From: Drosophila persimilis
Taxonomy: Eukaryota > Arthropoda > Insecta > Diptera > Drosophilidae
DNA length: 64,000 bases
Direction: 5' to 3'
Assembly (NCBI RefSeq): GCF_003286085.1
Contig: NW_020825329.1
Span: 620,001-684,000 of the forward strand
In this document: positions 23,011 to 34,800 of the stretch, one piece after another
How positions within the stretch are numbered: position 1 is the first letter of the stretch
Layout of the letters: each line of letters begins with the position of its first letter
The notes under the pieces: model-generated
What the model saw: only the letters and a program-made list of their open reading frames with translations
The model's database searches: none
Told to the model about the DNA's origin: nothing
Translations under genes and position numbers: made by a program

Positions 23011-23765
23011 TTGTCTGTTCCTACGCCGCACGTTTCTATGCGATAGTTAGCCGATGGTTTTCAAGTGCAAACCTAAAAAGCAATGCATTGCATAGCATCA
23101 CTAACCATACAGTATACTGTAGTAGTGGTCAAGCAGCCAGTGTTGCGGCCCAAATGAAATTACTTTGTTGTCGTTTGTTATTTGCAATGCCCACTGTAAA
23201 AATCATTTGTTATCGCATATGCTTACGCACGGCAGCGAAATCGTTCGTCTCTTTATATCGCCACTATCAATCCTTCGTTCTCGGTTTAGCAGACCCAGCA
23301 GCTCTAACGTTCTCAGTCTATCGAACTCTCTCGCTCGCGTCTAAGCCTGCTGCATAGCGCCCGGCAATTTGGCCGATCTTGCATTTTAATCTTGAGCTAA
23401 TCGTCGCAGCTATCAGATCAACATACCCACTTCGATCGTTTACCCACTTACTTACATATGTTTATACGCAATAAGTCGGTTTACATATGCCAATAAATTG
23501 TGACTGTTGTTTAAACTCCCGACATTCATTTAATTTAAAACTCGCAACAGTTATTAAAAACGCTTAATAGCTTAACAGCTATCTTAACGAAATTGTTCAG
23601 CTTCTGGTCTTCTTATTGATACCCAGAATATGTATCAGGATAGAGATATATATTCAGGAATCTAATTAAATGCACAAATAGGTAAAAAACATGTCCATAC
23701 GAAAAAAGTCGTTATCTTGGGTTTTAAAACAGCGTTGAACAGAGAATTTTAACATCAATTAAAGG
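23011..23765. other. Spacer without recognised gene
   Basis: Moderately GC-rich at 23150-23420, then A/T-rich. The open frame at 23088-23357 has no recognisable domain and is probably chance. Confidence 0.4.
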
Positions 23766-23772
23766 AAACATT

Positions 23773-24556
23773 GTGACGCCCAGCGCCAGGAAAACCAAGC
23801 GCCGGTACTACAAACACCAACACAAACATTAGAAACACCAAGAAGAAACCATGAAGTCTAAGTACACTAGAAACACCAATAACACCATGCAGACTAAGTC
23901 AAAAGTATTAGTAGCAATAAGGATAAGTAGCACATAAGAGACAAAATTCATTCACTTGCCATATAAGTACAAATGAAATAAACAGAAAAAGAACAAACAA
24001 TAAGAAAACCCGAAAGAAAAATAAAGCCACCATGAGCACAGCCACCCACGGTCACACAACCACAACACAACCCACAACTGAGCATACCAAGTGATACCCA
24101 AGCACCCACGGGTAGACTATCAGCTGATCCGCACAAAACGTTGGGAACATTCCATACGGATCAGCTGCTTTTCGGGAATAAAAGGGGCACCGCCGGAGCG
24201 ATCAGCATCAGTTCGGCTCCGGCCAGTGGAGAGGTTAGCATCAGCAGCAACCACCAACACCCCCAGCGATCCTCCCATCCCTCTCGGAGCGCACTTAAAC
24301 CTCCGCATCCCACCTTCTCTCGTAGCGCACTTAAACCGCCGCAACATTTCTTTTCCACGGAGCGCACTTAAACCTCCGCCACAACTCGCCACAACAAATC
24401 TTCCCCTCGGAGCGCCGTTAATCCTCCGCGACATCGACCAACACCGTCCGGACGATAATCAGGACAGCACGCAGCTATCCGCAGCGTGCGGCCACCCCGA
24501 ACGACGACCGACCCCGAAGGAAGACCCGTGCACCTACCAAATTCTGTACCTTTTAA
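23773..24556. mobile_element. Candidate solo LTR of a retrotransposon
   Basis: The block starts TGTGACGCCCAGC and is flanked by the 5-bp direct repeat AACAT: immediately before it at about 23768-23772, and after it at about 24557-24561. It is about 785 bp, GC-rich and cysteine-poor in all frames, unlike the A/T-rich surroundings. It holds a tandem array of a GGAGCGCACTTAAACC motif (starts about 24285, 24321, 24358, 24408) and a GGGAATAAAAGG TATA-like site at 24174. The 3' end does not finish in the usual CA, which lowers confidence. A DINE-1 begins within about ten bases. Confidence 0.5.
24285..24430. repeat. Short tandem array inside the candidate LTR
   Basis: Four units begin CGGAGCGCACTTAAACCTCC or a close variant at 24285, 24321, 24358 and 24408, with periods of about 36, 37 and 50 bp. 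The spacers between the shared 22-bp cores vary. Confidence 0.75.
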
Positions 24557-24568
24557 GAACATTTTTTT

Positions 24569-25675
24569 ATACCCGATACTCAAAATGAGTATTGGGGTAT
24601 ATTAGATTTGTGGTAAAAGTGGATGTGTGTAACGTCCAGAAGGAATCGTTTCCGACCCTATAAAGTATATATATTCTTGATCAGCATCAATAGCCGAGTC
24701 GATTGAGCCCTGTCTGTCTGTCCGTCCGTCCGTCTGTCCGTCTGTCCGTCCCCTTCAGCGCCTAATGCTCAAAGACTATAAGAGCTAGAGCAACGATGTT
24801 TTGGATCCAGACTTCTGTGATATGTCACTGCTCCAAAAATATTTCAAAACTTTACCCCGCCCACTTCCGCCCCCACAAAGGGCGAAAATCTGTGGCATCC
24901 ACAATTTCGACGATACGAGAAAACTAAAAACGCAGAATCGTAGAAGATGACTATATCTTCTAGAGTGCAAAATCTGAACCAGATCGTATAATTATTACAG
25001 CCAGAATCACGAAAACAATTTCACTCTTTCTCGCTCTGTCTCACTCTAACACACAGGTTTCATGGTCGGTTTTGCCAATTGCAAAATATGAGTTCAAGGA
25101 TCTCAGAACCTATAAAAGCCAGAGCAACCAAATTTGGTATCCACACTCCTGTGATATCGGACCTTGACCGTTTCCTGTCCAAATTTCGCCACACCCCCTT
25201 CCGCCCCCGCAAAGGACGAAAATCTGAGGCAACCACAAATCTCAGAGACTATTAAGGCTAGAGTAACCAAATTTGGTGCACACACTCCTTTAAGATGTCA
25301 CTATAAAACGTATATCTCAGAATTTCGCCCCACCCCCATCCGCCCCCACAAAGGACGAAAATCTGTTGCATCCACAATATTGCAGATTTGAGAAAACTAA
25401 AAACGCAGAATCATAGATAATGACGATATCTATTAGATTGCTGAATCTGGATCAGATCAGATCATTTTTATAGCCAAAAGGAACAAATCAAATTGCAGTG
25501 GCTACGCAGCGCCCGACGTCACGCTCAGACTGATTTTCTGTCTCTCTCGCACGCACTCTTTGTCGTGTCGTTAAATATTAGCGGCGTCTGCCGGAGGAGA
25601 GCCATACTGACTTAGTATCGGGTATAACCGTAGAGTTGCGGTGTCCGCAGCAACTCACAACGTTCCCCCTCGTTT
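24569..25675 (+). mobile_element. DINE-1/INE-1-like element, near full-length copy
   Basis: This is a non-autonomous Helitron/Helentron-related repeat. It begins TATACCCGATACTCAAAATG with a local palindrome (ACTCAAAATGAGT) and has the typical GTCTGTCC/GTCCGTCC microsatellite at 24712-24750. It contains three related internal blocks around ACAAAGGRCGAAAATCTG and ends GCAACTCACAACGTTCCC. There are no coding frames. It is the best reference for the other copies listed. The family name is from memory of the 5' end and the GTCY microsatellite. Confidence 0.82.
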
Positions 25676-26300
25676 AACATTCTAGATGCTAAATAATTTT
25701 ATATATATTTGCACACAAATATGGGTTCGACGATACGCGTCAAATCGGTCGGCAAAGGCTTTAAACTTAATTAGAAGCTCTCGTTTTTCAATTGCGGCAT
25801 TTATTTATTGGCGACGCGACGTAGTTAACATGTAGCAAACGTCAGATGTAAAATGCATTTTACATGTTCTATTTCGGGAAGAAGAAGATGTCGTATTTCT
25901 GAGAAGAAGAAAGTCAGATTTAGTTGCACTTTTTCAAGGCGAGTTGAAAGAAAGAGATGGAGATAGAGCTGCTCTGTTCCATCACGAAGACCTTGACCTC
26001 GTCAAATTCCACAAGATTGTATGGGTCGTCGAATCAATTTATCAGCCGGATAAATTTATATTTACATATCTATATAGAAATAGAATTTCTTTATTCCGAA
26101 TTGTATAACAATTAAATTACATATATTCCCCTTGGATTATATGAAATATATTTTAATTTACAATTATGAAATCATATTTTGTTTGATAGTTGGCCTCTTA
26201 TGTGTTATAGCCGCATTTGTCGCCGATCATTGGGTGAAAAATTGCCTGTGAAAGACAAAAATTTGATCAAAATTAGAAATGAAACGGAAAGTCATGTAGT
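25676..26300. other. Spacer without recognised gene
   Basis: Unique-looking A/T-rich sequence; no domain-bearing frame or known repeat was seen. Confidence 0.4.
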
Positions 26301-26316
26301 ATGTTAATGTGTTGCA

Positions 26317-26700
26317 CTAGGCGCAAAATTTGCCGCATTTCTTGCAAGATTCTGCATCGCAGCAGAAGGCCGGATAGTCGGTCGGCTTGTAGAGGATTGT
26401 AGGATTGTAGGATTGTAGATTGTCTGCGCTTCCACTACAGCCATTCCCTGCAAACCATTTCTCCTTAATCTCCTTGGGGAACAATTTTTCAACTTCGTCT
26501 GTATGAGTTCTGCTCTTTGAAGCAATCAATGTTAAATTCATACTTTCGTAAAAATCACAAATGTCGCCTTTAATTATAAGCCTGTCTGTCCGCTGTCCGT
26601 CAGTTCCGCTTCGGTTCCAGCCTTACTCAACAAAAGGTTCCTTCTGTTGGTCAATGAAATCCCAACAATCGACACCGTCTTCACCCGTTTGAATGTTGGC
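26317..26700 (-). pseudogene. Unrecognised cysteine-rich coding relic or small gene
   Basis: On the minus strand a frame at 26541-26317 reads MNLTLIASKSRTHTDEVEKL and ends in a cysteine cluster (FCCDAESCKKCGKFCA, stop). It contains a short perfect repeat SYNPTIL from an AGGATTGT microsatellite at 26396-26420. Upstream in the same frame the text still looks coding (NIQTGEDGVDCWDFIDQQKE, about 26620-26695) but is broken by one stop. The cysteine-rich tail suggests a secreted peptide. I do not recognise the family, and no signal peptide is clear. Confidence 0.35.
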
Positions 26701-26927
26701 GATGGAGGCGATAGAGGCGATGGAACTGACGGCGCAGATAGAGTGTACGGCGCACATAGAGTATACGGAGATACGACGCAGATGGAGCCATGATGAAGGA
26801 AGCCATGATCGCGGAAAAAAGACGACTGACGGGCAAGGAGGACAAAAGATCGATTGGAGCTAACTGTGCCCATAAAACAGTGCAATGCTGTAAAAAAATC
26901 ATTTAAACAAAAATGTTAATTGCCAGG

Positions 26928-27024
26928 CTCCAACCGCACCAGATCCCTGCTCAGAAGCTCGAACCCCACCAGATCCCTCCCAGGCAGCTCCAACCCTACC
27001 AAATCCCTCCCCAGCAGCTCTAAA
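26928..27024 (+). repeat. 30-bp minisatellite, three units
   Basis: Three units of GCTCCAACC.CACCAGATCCC type, about 30 bp each, lie just before the helicase fragment. They are open in one + frame, giving repeats like LQPYQIPPQQ, so they could be part of a coding relic. Confidence 0.7.
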
Positions 27025-27204
27025 AACAGAAGGATTAGCCGAGAGGCTAGTAAATTTAGATTTAAATTAAGTTTTTTTTTTTTAATTTAAGTTTGAATTA
27101 GGATTTTATTTTTAAATTATACTCCTATAGAAGCACGACGTAAGTACCCCAAGAAACCTATTAATAAAATTTCACTAACATAATTCTCTACTGCCAGCAC
27201 ACAT

Positions 27205-27440
27205 AAGAAATGGAAGACAGTATCCAAAATCCAAAGAGAGGCGATACCAGTGGCACTTCAAGGCAAGGATGTGATCGGCCTGGCAAAAACCGGCTCTGGA
27301 AAGACGGGAGCCTTTGCCCTGCCCATTTTGAATGCGCTACTGGAGAGCCTGCAACGGTATTTCACGCTGGTGCTACCGCCCTCACGTGAATTGTCCTTCC
27401 ATATAGGCGAACAGTTCGAGGAGCTCGGTAAGTGGTCATC
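27205..27440 (+). pseudogene. DEAD-box RNA helicase fragment (DDX47/Rrp3-like)
   Basis: About 77 codons read [20 protein letters not shown], then motif I as [14 protein letters not shown] and motif Ia as [14 protein letters not shown], ending at EELG before an apparent splice-like GTAAGT. This is only the Q motif to motif Ia part of domain 1; motifs II-VI are absent. Two hallmark positions differ from the usual family sequence: AETGSGKT is AKTGSGKT and PTRE is PSRE. The parent resembles the nucleolar pre-rRNA processing helicase DDX47/Rrp3, a gene not normally here. It is probably a retro- or transposon-captured fragment. Confidence 0.75.
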
Positions 27441-27444
27441 TAGT

Positions 27445-28535
27445 GCTAGACTATAAATAATAATCGGATAAAATTATGAGCTCAGAGCTGAGGGTCCTAG
27501 CTATCTAGTAATATTCAACCGAATATCAAAAACGAGTAATATGATTCAACTTGAATGCAAATAATTTGTCAGCAAATTTTCGGTATATTTTAAAAATTGT
27601 GACGTATTTCGGTATATTTCTGAGGGTCAGACCGTATACCTTATCACCGATATAGAACTGGCCAGGCGCATGGAATAAATACAGATTAAATAAATAATAT
27701 TAATAATATAATCTATGTAATGTCTCGTCGCCGCATTAAACAAAAGTTTTTACTTTACTTTCGTTGCTGCCCATCGTAACTCAGAGTTGGCCCAATATTT
27801 AAACTCGAACGGACTGAAAATGTGTGTGTGTATATGCATATATCTATACATGTATGTATATACAACAACAGTAACAGTGTAACAGATACGCTCCAGCATT
27901 TTTTTAAGATTAAGATACTCGAAAAAAATAATCGACAGTTAAACTACTAATATTGATTTTTAAAATCTGTTGTTTGCGGTGAGTTAAATTTTTGTTTTAT
28001 TTATGTATGTACAAAATATTTTTGTGTGCTGCAGCTAATGTATCAACAAAAGGAAAGGATGTAGTTAATTATTGGAATAGACCAATCTGCTTTTCTATTA
28101 TTTGAATTATATTTATTGAAATCGGAATAACTATCAGGTATCATGGATACCAACGCATAGACATCGTTTTTGCTGTAATATGTACATAAAGTGGCTCACA
28201 GCTTAGGGCATGCCCTGCATACATATGTTCATATGTTTATGCTTATTTTTGCTTGTTAGAATCGAAGCCAGGAAAATTAAAAAAGTTATATTTCAAGTTT
28301 CTAAATTTACTTCTGGGCATGAGATAAGTGATAATAGCAACTGATAAATGCAAGTGATAAATGCAACCTGTAAACAGGTAAGCATTTACATATATATATG
28401 TATATATATATATAAATCAGGTTTACGGATCGTTTATATTGTTACTGTGTGATCCAATTAAGGGTTTCCTTATCAAAGAAAATTATATCAAAACCCCAGA
28501 ATTTTCCCTAACTACAAAAAAATCTTCGAGAATAG
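27445..28535. other. Spacer without recognised gene
   Basis: A/T-rich with (TATATG)n runs at 27830-27865 and 28390-28415. No credible gene was found. Confidence 0.4.
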
Positions 28536-28540
28536 CTTAT

Positions 28541-28712
28541 TATACCCGATGGATTTGTGTTTCCGACCCCATAAAGTATATACGTGTATTCTTGATCAGC
28601 ATCAAAAGCGAGACAATTGAGCCATGTCTGTCTATCCGTCTTGTTTGACGCCTAGTTCTCAGAGACTATAAGAGCTAGGCAACGAAATTTTGTATCCAGA
28701 TTCGTATCCACT
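28541..28712 (+). mobile_element. DINE-1/INE-1 5' fragment upstream of Zyx
   Basis: TATACCCGAT, CCCCATAAAGTATATA, TTCTTGATCAGCATCAA and TGTCTGTCTATCCGTC match the first 200 bp of the element at 24569. It ends about 120 bp before the Zyx start codon, so it may lie in the Zyx promoter or 5' leader. Confidence 0.75.
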
Positions 28713-28833
28713 ATTGCTTAAATTTACTGTTATACCCAATATATATAGTGACAAAACTAAAAATTTTAATAAACGTATTCTAATTACTTTTATTACATTA
28801 TGCTCAGATTAACATCAGTCTAAGTCTGTCGGC

Positions 28834-31800
28834 ATGGAATCTTTGGAATTGCAACTTAGGGAGTTGTCGGTATTGAATAACGTTCAGCCGTTGCCGCCGA
28901 AAGGGTTTGCCGTCGAGTATGTAAGACAAGGAAAAGTCGCAGAATTAGTTGGAAATTTACAGCAAAATCCATATGCTGTACAAGATGATACTCTCTATAA
29001 GAAAATGGCTCCATCTGTTCCACCAAAGCCGCCAAAGAAGCATAATGAGATGCCTCAGGTATGCATTCACTACTGATGAAACCAAACTACACATATACCT
29101 CACTTTGCAGTTGCTTATACAACCATATAGCCAACGACGCCATGTCTGTAAACCATAACCTTCATAGGCATCGTACATATCTATGTATAGGAACTTTTTT
29201 CCTCACTAGTTATGGTCAACAAAATACCAATACATAATTACAGCTAACATTTACATACGTTAACAGTACAATTTTCGCTCTGAGGGTTAAATCTAAGGTC
29301 TTTGAGAACATTGTTTTGGGCGTAATATTTTGATGTTTGTCCTTATTATACCTTGCAATCTGTTGTAACATCGACAAGGCGCAGTTTTTCTAGTTTATGG
29401 TTAGTAAATAATCCATATCGCGTTGCCAATAGGTTTTGTCTGTCTGACCCAAGGTTAGGTTAACCCAGAAGACCCTCAGAGGGGCCCCGCATAGGCCAGT
29501 AGGGCCCTTAGTTATCCATATGGAGATTTGTTTTTATTCTTAGCAAAGGCAAGCTCCTTCGGCGTCCTCTTGGTGGCATCTTTCACTGAAACCAGTACCG
29601 GGGCGCCGGTATCTTCTTGCCCGACCTGTGAGTAATCCCACTAACCTTCTGCAGTCCTACCATGATAGTTGCAGTAAGTAGTGGCTGAGTTTTTCATTGC
29701 GTTCTTTGCTGTGGTTTTCGAAACTCCAAATTGCTTTAAAGCGTTCTAAGGGAGACAGGCAAACCTGGGAAACCAAAATATCCGCACTAACCTTGTCGTG
29801 CTTAGGGTGTCTAGTACCTTCCTGCTTGCCAAGACTCTTCTGGAACTGACCTTGGCTACGTTTAAGTTCAATTATGGAGCTGAGGGTCGATGAACAAACC
29901 TCCGTTATAGTAAGTTATAAGTTGCCTCTTGATGTTCAACATTTCTTCGACTTTGTGCTGACTATTGCAGCCTAATTAATCGCCATTCGTTACACTGCCC
30001 TCAGCCTAATCTTGTTCGTCCCCAACAAGTCCAAGTCTCTCAGCCGTACTATTTTGTAGGGTCAGTTGGCAGTTGGGGTCAGGGTCAGTTAGCCACTCCC
30101 TAAATTCCTCGAAATTTAACTAGAAATTGTGGAAACTTTGTTTATAAGACATTTGGCATTTTTATACCCAAAATGAGTATAGGGTTATGTTAGATTAGTG
30201 GGGAAAATGGATGTGTGTAACGTCCAGAAGGAAGCGTTTCCGTCTGTCCGTCCCTATTAGCGGTATCCCTATTATTTGGTATCCACACTCCTGTTAGATC
30301 TCACTGTTTCATGTGTATTTCAAAATTTCGCCCAACCCCCTTCCACCCACACAAAGGACAAAAATCTGTGGCATCCACACTATTAAAGATACGAGAAAAC
30401 TAAAAACGCATAATCATTAAGAGTGACCATATCTACGAGTTTGCCGAATCTGAATCAGATCGGATCATTTATATAGCCAAAAGTAGCAAATCAATTTGCA
30501 GTTTTCAGTTTCATTCGCATTTGCAATTCGCCCGCAAACATTCTCGCTCAATGTAGCCATACTGACTATATATCGGGTATATCCACTATGTATCGGGTTT
30601 CCCTTCGTTTTGAATGTAATAGGTTCTGCACACTGAGCCCATCCCTGGGGAATGGTGGGATTTTTTGCCAGATGTGAAACTCCGATTCACACTCACCATC
30701 CACCATCCGTCAAAAACAGCTGATGCCAATAACAAGTACATTATATTTGGGCGGAAGATTTAACCTTTTTTTTTTTTCTTATAATGGATGATGAAGATGT
30801 AGCAATTATTTCGGCCGTGTTTCAACAGCAAAATATGCGAACAGCCCGATAGCAGCAACAGCTCTGGTGATTTTAATCAGTCATCAGGACAGATACGATC
30901 TGCAATCGCAAAATATTGTTTAGACCAAAATGAAAGTTTCAAACTTATTTATTTAAATTTCTCAGCACTTCCAATAAGTCATTGTGGAATTGTTTTTGCG
31001 TTCTTCTTCCTGCGAAGGTCCTGCTCTTCGAATCGCTCTCTGGCGATCTCTGTCATCCAAGAAGTGTCGACTTTTTTGGTTCGCTTTGGCGAGGGCCTTT
31101 GTTGCCAGAAAAGGTGCTGGAGCTGCATGATCCGTCCAGATCCAACTCGATAATGTTCGAAAAAAATCATTATTAAAGAATAAATTATGCATAACATAAA
31201 GCATTTACAGAGCATACAAATATTTGTTCTATGTTGGCAGTCGTCTCCCATTAATTCGCCACACACTTGCAAATGCAGCCTGGCAGACTCGGCCATGCCG
31301 CATTCAATCTCATCGCCAGCCTTGAATGCATCCGAGCCATTGGGCATGATTGTTGTTGTTATACCCGATACTCAAAATGTAACGTCCAGAAGGAATCGTT
31401 TCCGACCTCATAAAGTATATATATTCTTGATCAGCATCAATAGCCGAGTCGATTGAGCCATGTCTGTCTGTCCGTCCGTCTGTCCGTCCCCTTCAGCGCC
31501 TAGTGCTCAAAGACTATAAGAGCTAGAGTAACGATGTTTTGGATCCAGACTTCTGTGATATGTCACTGCTACAAGAATATTTCAAAACTTTGCCCCGCCC
31601 ACTTCCGCCCCCACAAAGGGCGAAAATCTGTGGCATTCACAATTTCGACGATACGAGAAAACTAAAAACGCAGAATCATAGAGGATGACTATATGTTCTA
31701 GAGTGTAAAATCTGAACCACTTCGTATAATTATCATAGCCAGAATCAATAAAACAATTTCATTCTTTCTCGCTCTGTTTCTCTAACACACAGGTTTCATG

Positions 31801-34800
31801 GTATTTTTCGCCAATTGCAAAATATGAGTTCAAGGATCTCAGATCCTATAAGAGCCAGAGCAACCAAATTTGGTATCCACATTCCTGTGATATCGGACCT
31901 TGACCATTTTGTGTCAAAATTTCGCCACACCCCCTTCCGCCCCCCAAAGGACGAAAATCTGAGGCATCCACAAATCTCAGAGACTATTAAGGCTAGAGTA
32001 ACCAAATTTGGTACACACTCCTTTAAGATGTCACTAAGATGTCGGCCCCCACAAAGGACGAAAATCTGTTGAATCCACAATATTGCAGATTCGAGAAAAC
32101 TAAAAACGCAGAATCATAGATATTGACCATATCTATCAGATTGCTGAATCTGGATCAGATCAGATCATTTTTATAACCAAAAGGAACAAATCAATGTGCA
32201 CTGGCTACGCAGCGCCGACGTCACGCTCAGACTGATTTTCTGTCTCTCTCGCACGCACTCTTTGTCGTGTCGTTTAATATTAGCGGCGTCTGCCGGAGGA
32301 GACCCATACTGACTTAGTATCGGGTATCGCAGAAACTCACAACGTTCCCCCTCGTTTTTTGTTTATTTTATCACAATCATTGTGACGTTTAAGAACATCC
32401 AAAATGGATGGCGGACTAACTGGGAAATTTTCGGAACGGCAAAACCTTACCTAAATCCCCGAAATGGATGGTGGATGGTCGTTAGTGTGAATAGCCTATA
32501 AATGTGAAAACCTGTAGTTTTCTTTTAAGATTGTATTTTGTATTTTTGATTATAAAATTATATCACTCATACTAATTATGTTGTTTGCTGTAACTGTTAG
32601 AGCAACTTATACCACAGTCAAAAATAAAAACGAGGGGGAACGTTGTGAGTTAATTCGGAGGCAATACTGTAGTGTGACTGAAATTTATCATCGAAAAATG
32701 AACATACATTTATTCAAAAAATTTTATTATATGACAAAATACGACCAAAAAATATGGTTACAACAAATATTACAATACAAGCAAAAAACAAAAGCTGTTT
32801 TGTGCTATATTTGTTCAACCCAAAGTAATGAAATGAAATTTGAAATAAGCTAGATTTTATATTTTATTTTAAAATATGCCAAATCTAGATTAAAATAAGC
32901 TAAAATGGCAACAGTGCTCCTGGACTCAGGTATCGGCTTTGCTGGTCAGCTCCTTCTGGCTGCTTGTCATTTGATCGCTGAATTTGGTCATTTTGATGTG
33001 AGGGTTCCTCAAAGAGTTCTGGAGCTGCTCTGAGATTTGTTGGAGTCGTTCCTCCAACTCTATTCGAGATTCTGCATACTACTTGTTGATCTTCTCAAGT
33101 GCCGCATTTGTGGTTCCATTCTATTCAAGAATCGTTCGTTCTTTGTCGTAGATCAGACGCGTTTTTGTTTTAAACACCTTCCTAATCCAACCTCCTATCT
33201 GGAAATCTATTCTATTCCGCGAGTGCATGCCATTTTGATTTGTGTTGAATTATTATTTATTGAACTTACAATTTTTCGGCGTTGGCTTGTTGTGTTTGTG
33301 TTGTTGCCGTGAGTACATTACATTGCATTACAGCTCTCGTCTCTCGTCTTGTAGCTTTTGTTGTTTTACCACTCTCTCGCTTCAATAACTGTTCTTTCTC
33401 TCTTGCCCTTTAAACTTTCTGAGCAATAGCTCTCTCGGCTTAGTACCTCTCGCTATAACCGCTCTCCACTCTGCTCTCTTTTGTTTACCAATTCCGCTTT
33501 GAGCGTTGTCTGGCACATTGGTCTAATACCAATTTCTTTTGGAAATTTATTTTTTTCGCCAATTTTCTTTAGTTAATAAATAAATAATAAAAATGGAATA
33601 CGCTGTGGTCTGCGCCAAAAAAACCTTTAAGAAGCAGATCACCCACGATCAGCCGAATGTCCCCTGCTGGCTCTGCGACAGCGTAGTGCACGCAAAATGC
33701 GCTGGATTTTCTGGCGTCGTGAGTGATGCTATAGCCAAACGTAATGGGTTGCATTACAGTTGCGAGGCATGCCGTGCGGTGGAGAATGACATGGTGGCTT
33801 TTATGGGGCAGACGCGGAAGGGCTTTAAGGAGCTGACCGTTGGCTTTAGCAAAAGCAATACGATCGGCTCCTAGCCATGGAGTCTCAATTTGGCAGTCTG
33901 CAACTGCTGAATGAGTCTCCGAGGCTACTGGGCCTGTGGTGACTAAACCACTGGTATGAGTCCCACAAAAACGACATGTTTTTGTTTCACGGCTGGCCCC
34001 TGACCTCACATCTAATGATGTAATTGCTTTTATTCAAAGCAAAATAAAAGCCGTGGGTTTAAAGGTGGAGAAATTTAACTTCTCTTATGCCAGGGAGATA
34101 GCCTCGTTTAAGTAAGCATCTCCCCAACTCAATTTGACACCAAATTTTGGCCGGAGCATTTGGTGGTGAAGGAGCTTAAGGCTAAGAAGAAGAATAGGCC
34201 CCCCATATCCTTTCCAAATCTTTCCAGTGTGCCACCCTCAACCTCAACTTCCTCTTCCTCAACTTCCCGTCTTGCTTCCACCTTTCCAAAAAACTAACTT
34301 CTCGTTTAGTAACCTATCAGAATGTAAGAGGCTTGCGTAGTAAGCTCAGCATTCTTTTCCGGGATAGTGTTGCACTTCCTTCCCACGTTATTGTGTTTAC
34401 TGAAACCTGGTTAAAGCCGGACATTCTTAGCTCCGAGGTTTTGGCAGGTCGGTCCACAACTTTTACAAAGGACCGTTCGTCTCAACGTGCAGGGGGGGTT
34501 TTAATTGCACTGGACTCTTACTTCACGTCGGAACACTTCACAGTCCAAGTTCAACAGGAACTGGAATTCCTGTGTATAAAACTGATTCTTCCCGCTTTCG
34601 CTATATTCATTACTTGCTCATATATCCCACCTTCTTCGGATATTTCAATTTATGAGCCGCACTTGTCCGCATTAACCGTTGTTTCTTCCTCGCTATCAGA
34701 TAAAGATCATATGATAGTTCTAGGTGACTTCAACTTGCCAGGAACTGTTTGGTCTTCGGTAAACGAGTCTAGTATCCTAGTGCCCATGTCACGACATGAC

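Noticed and set aside
23088-23357. 89-codon + frame in the spacer
   Set aside because: No domain, no splice context, not conserved-looking.
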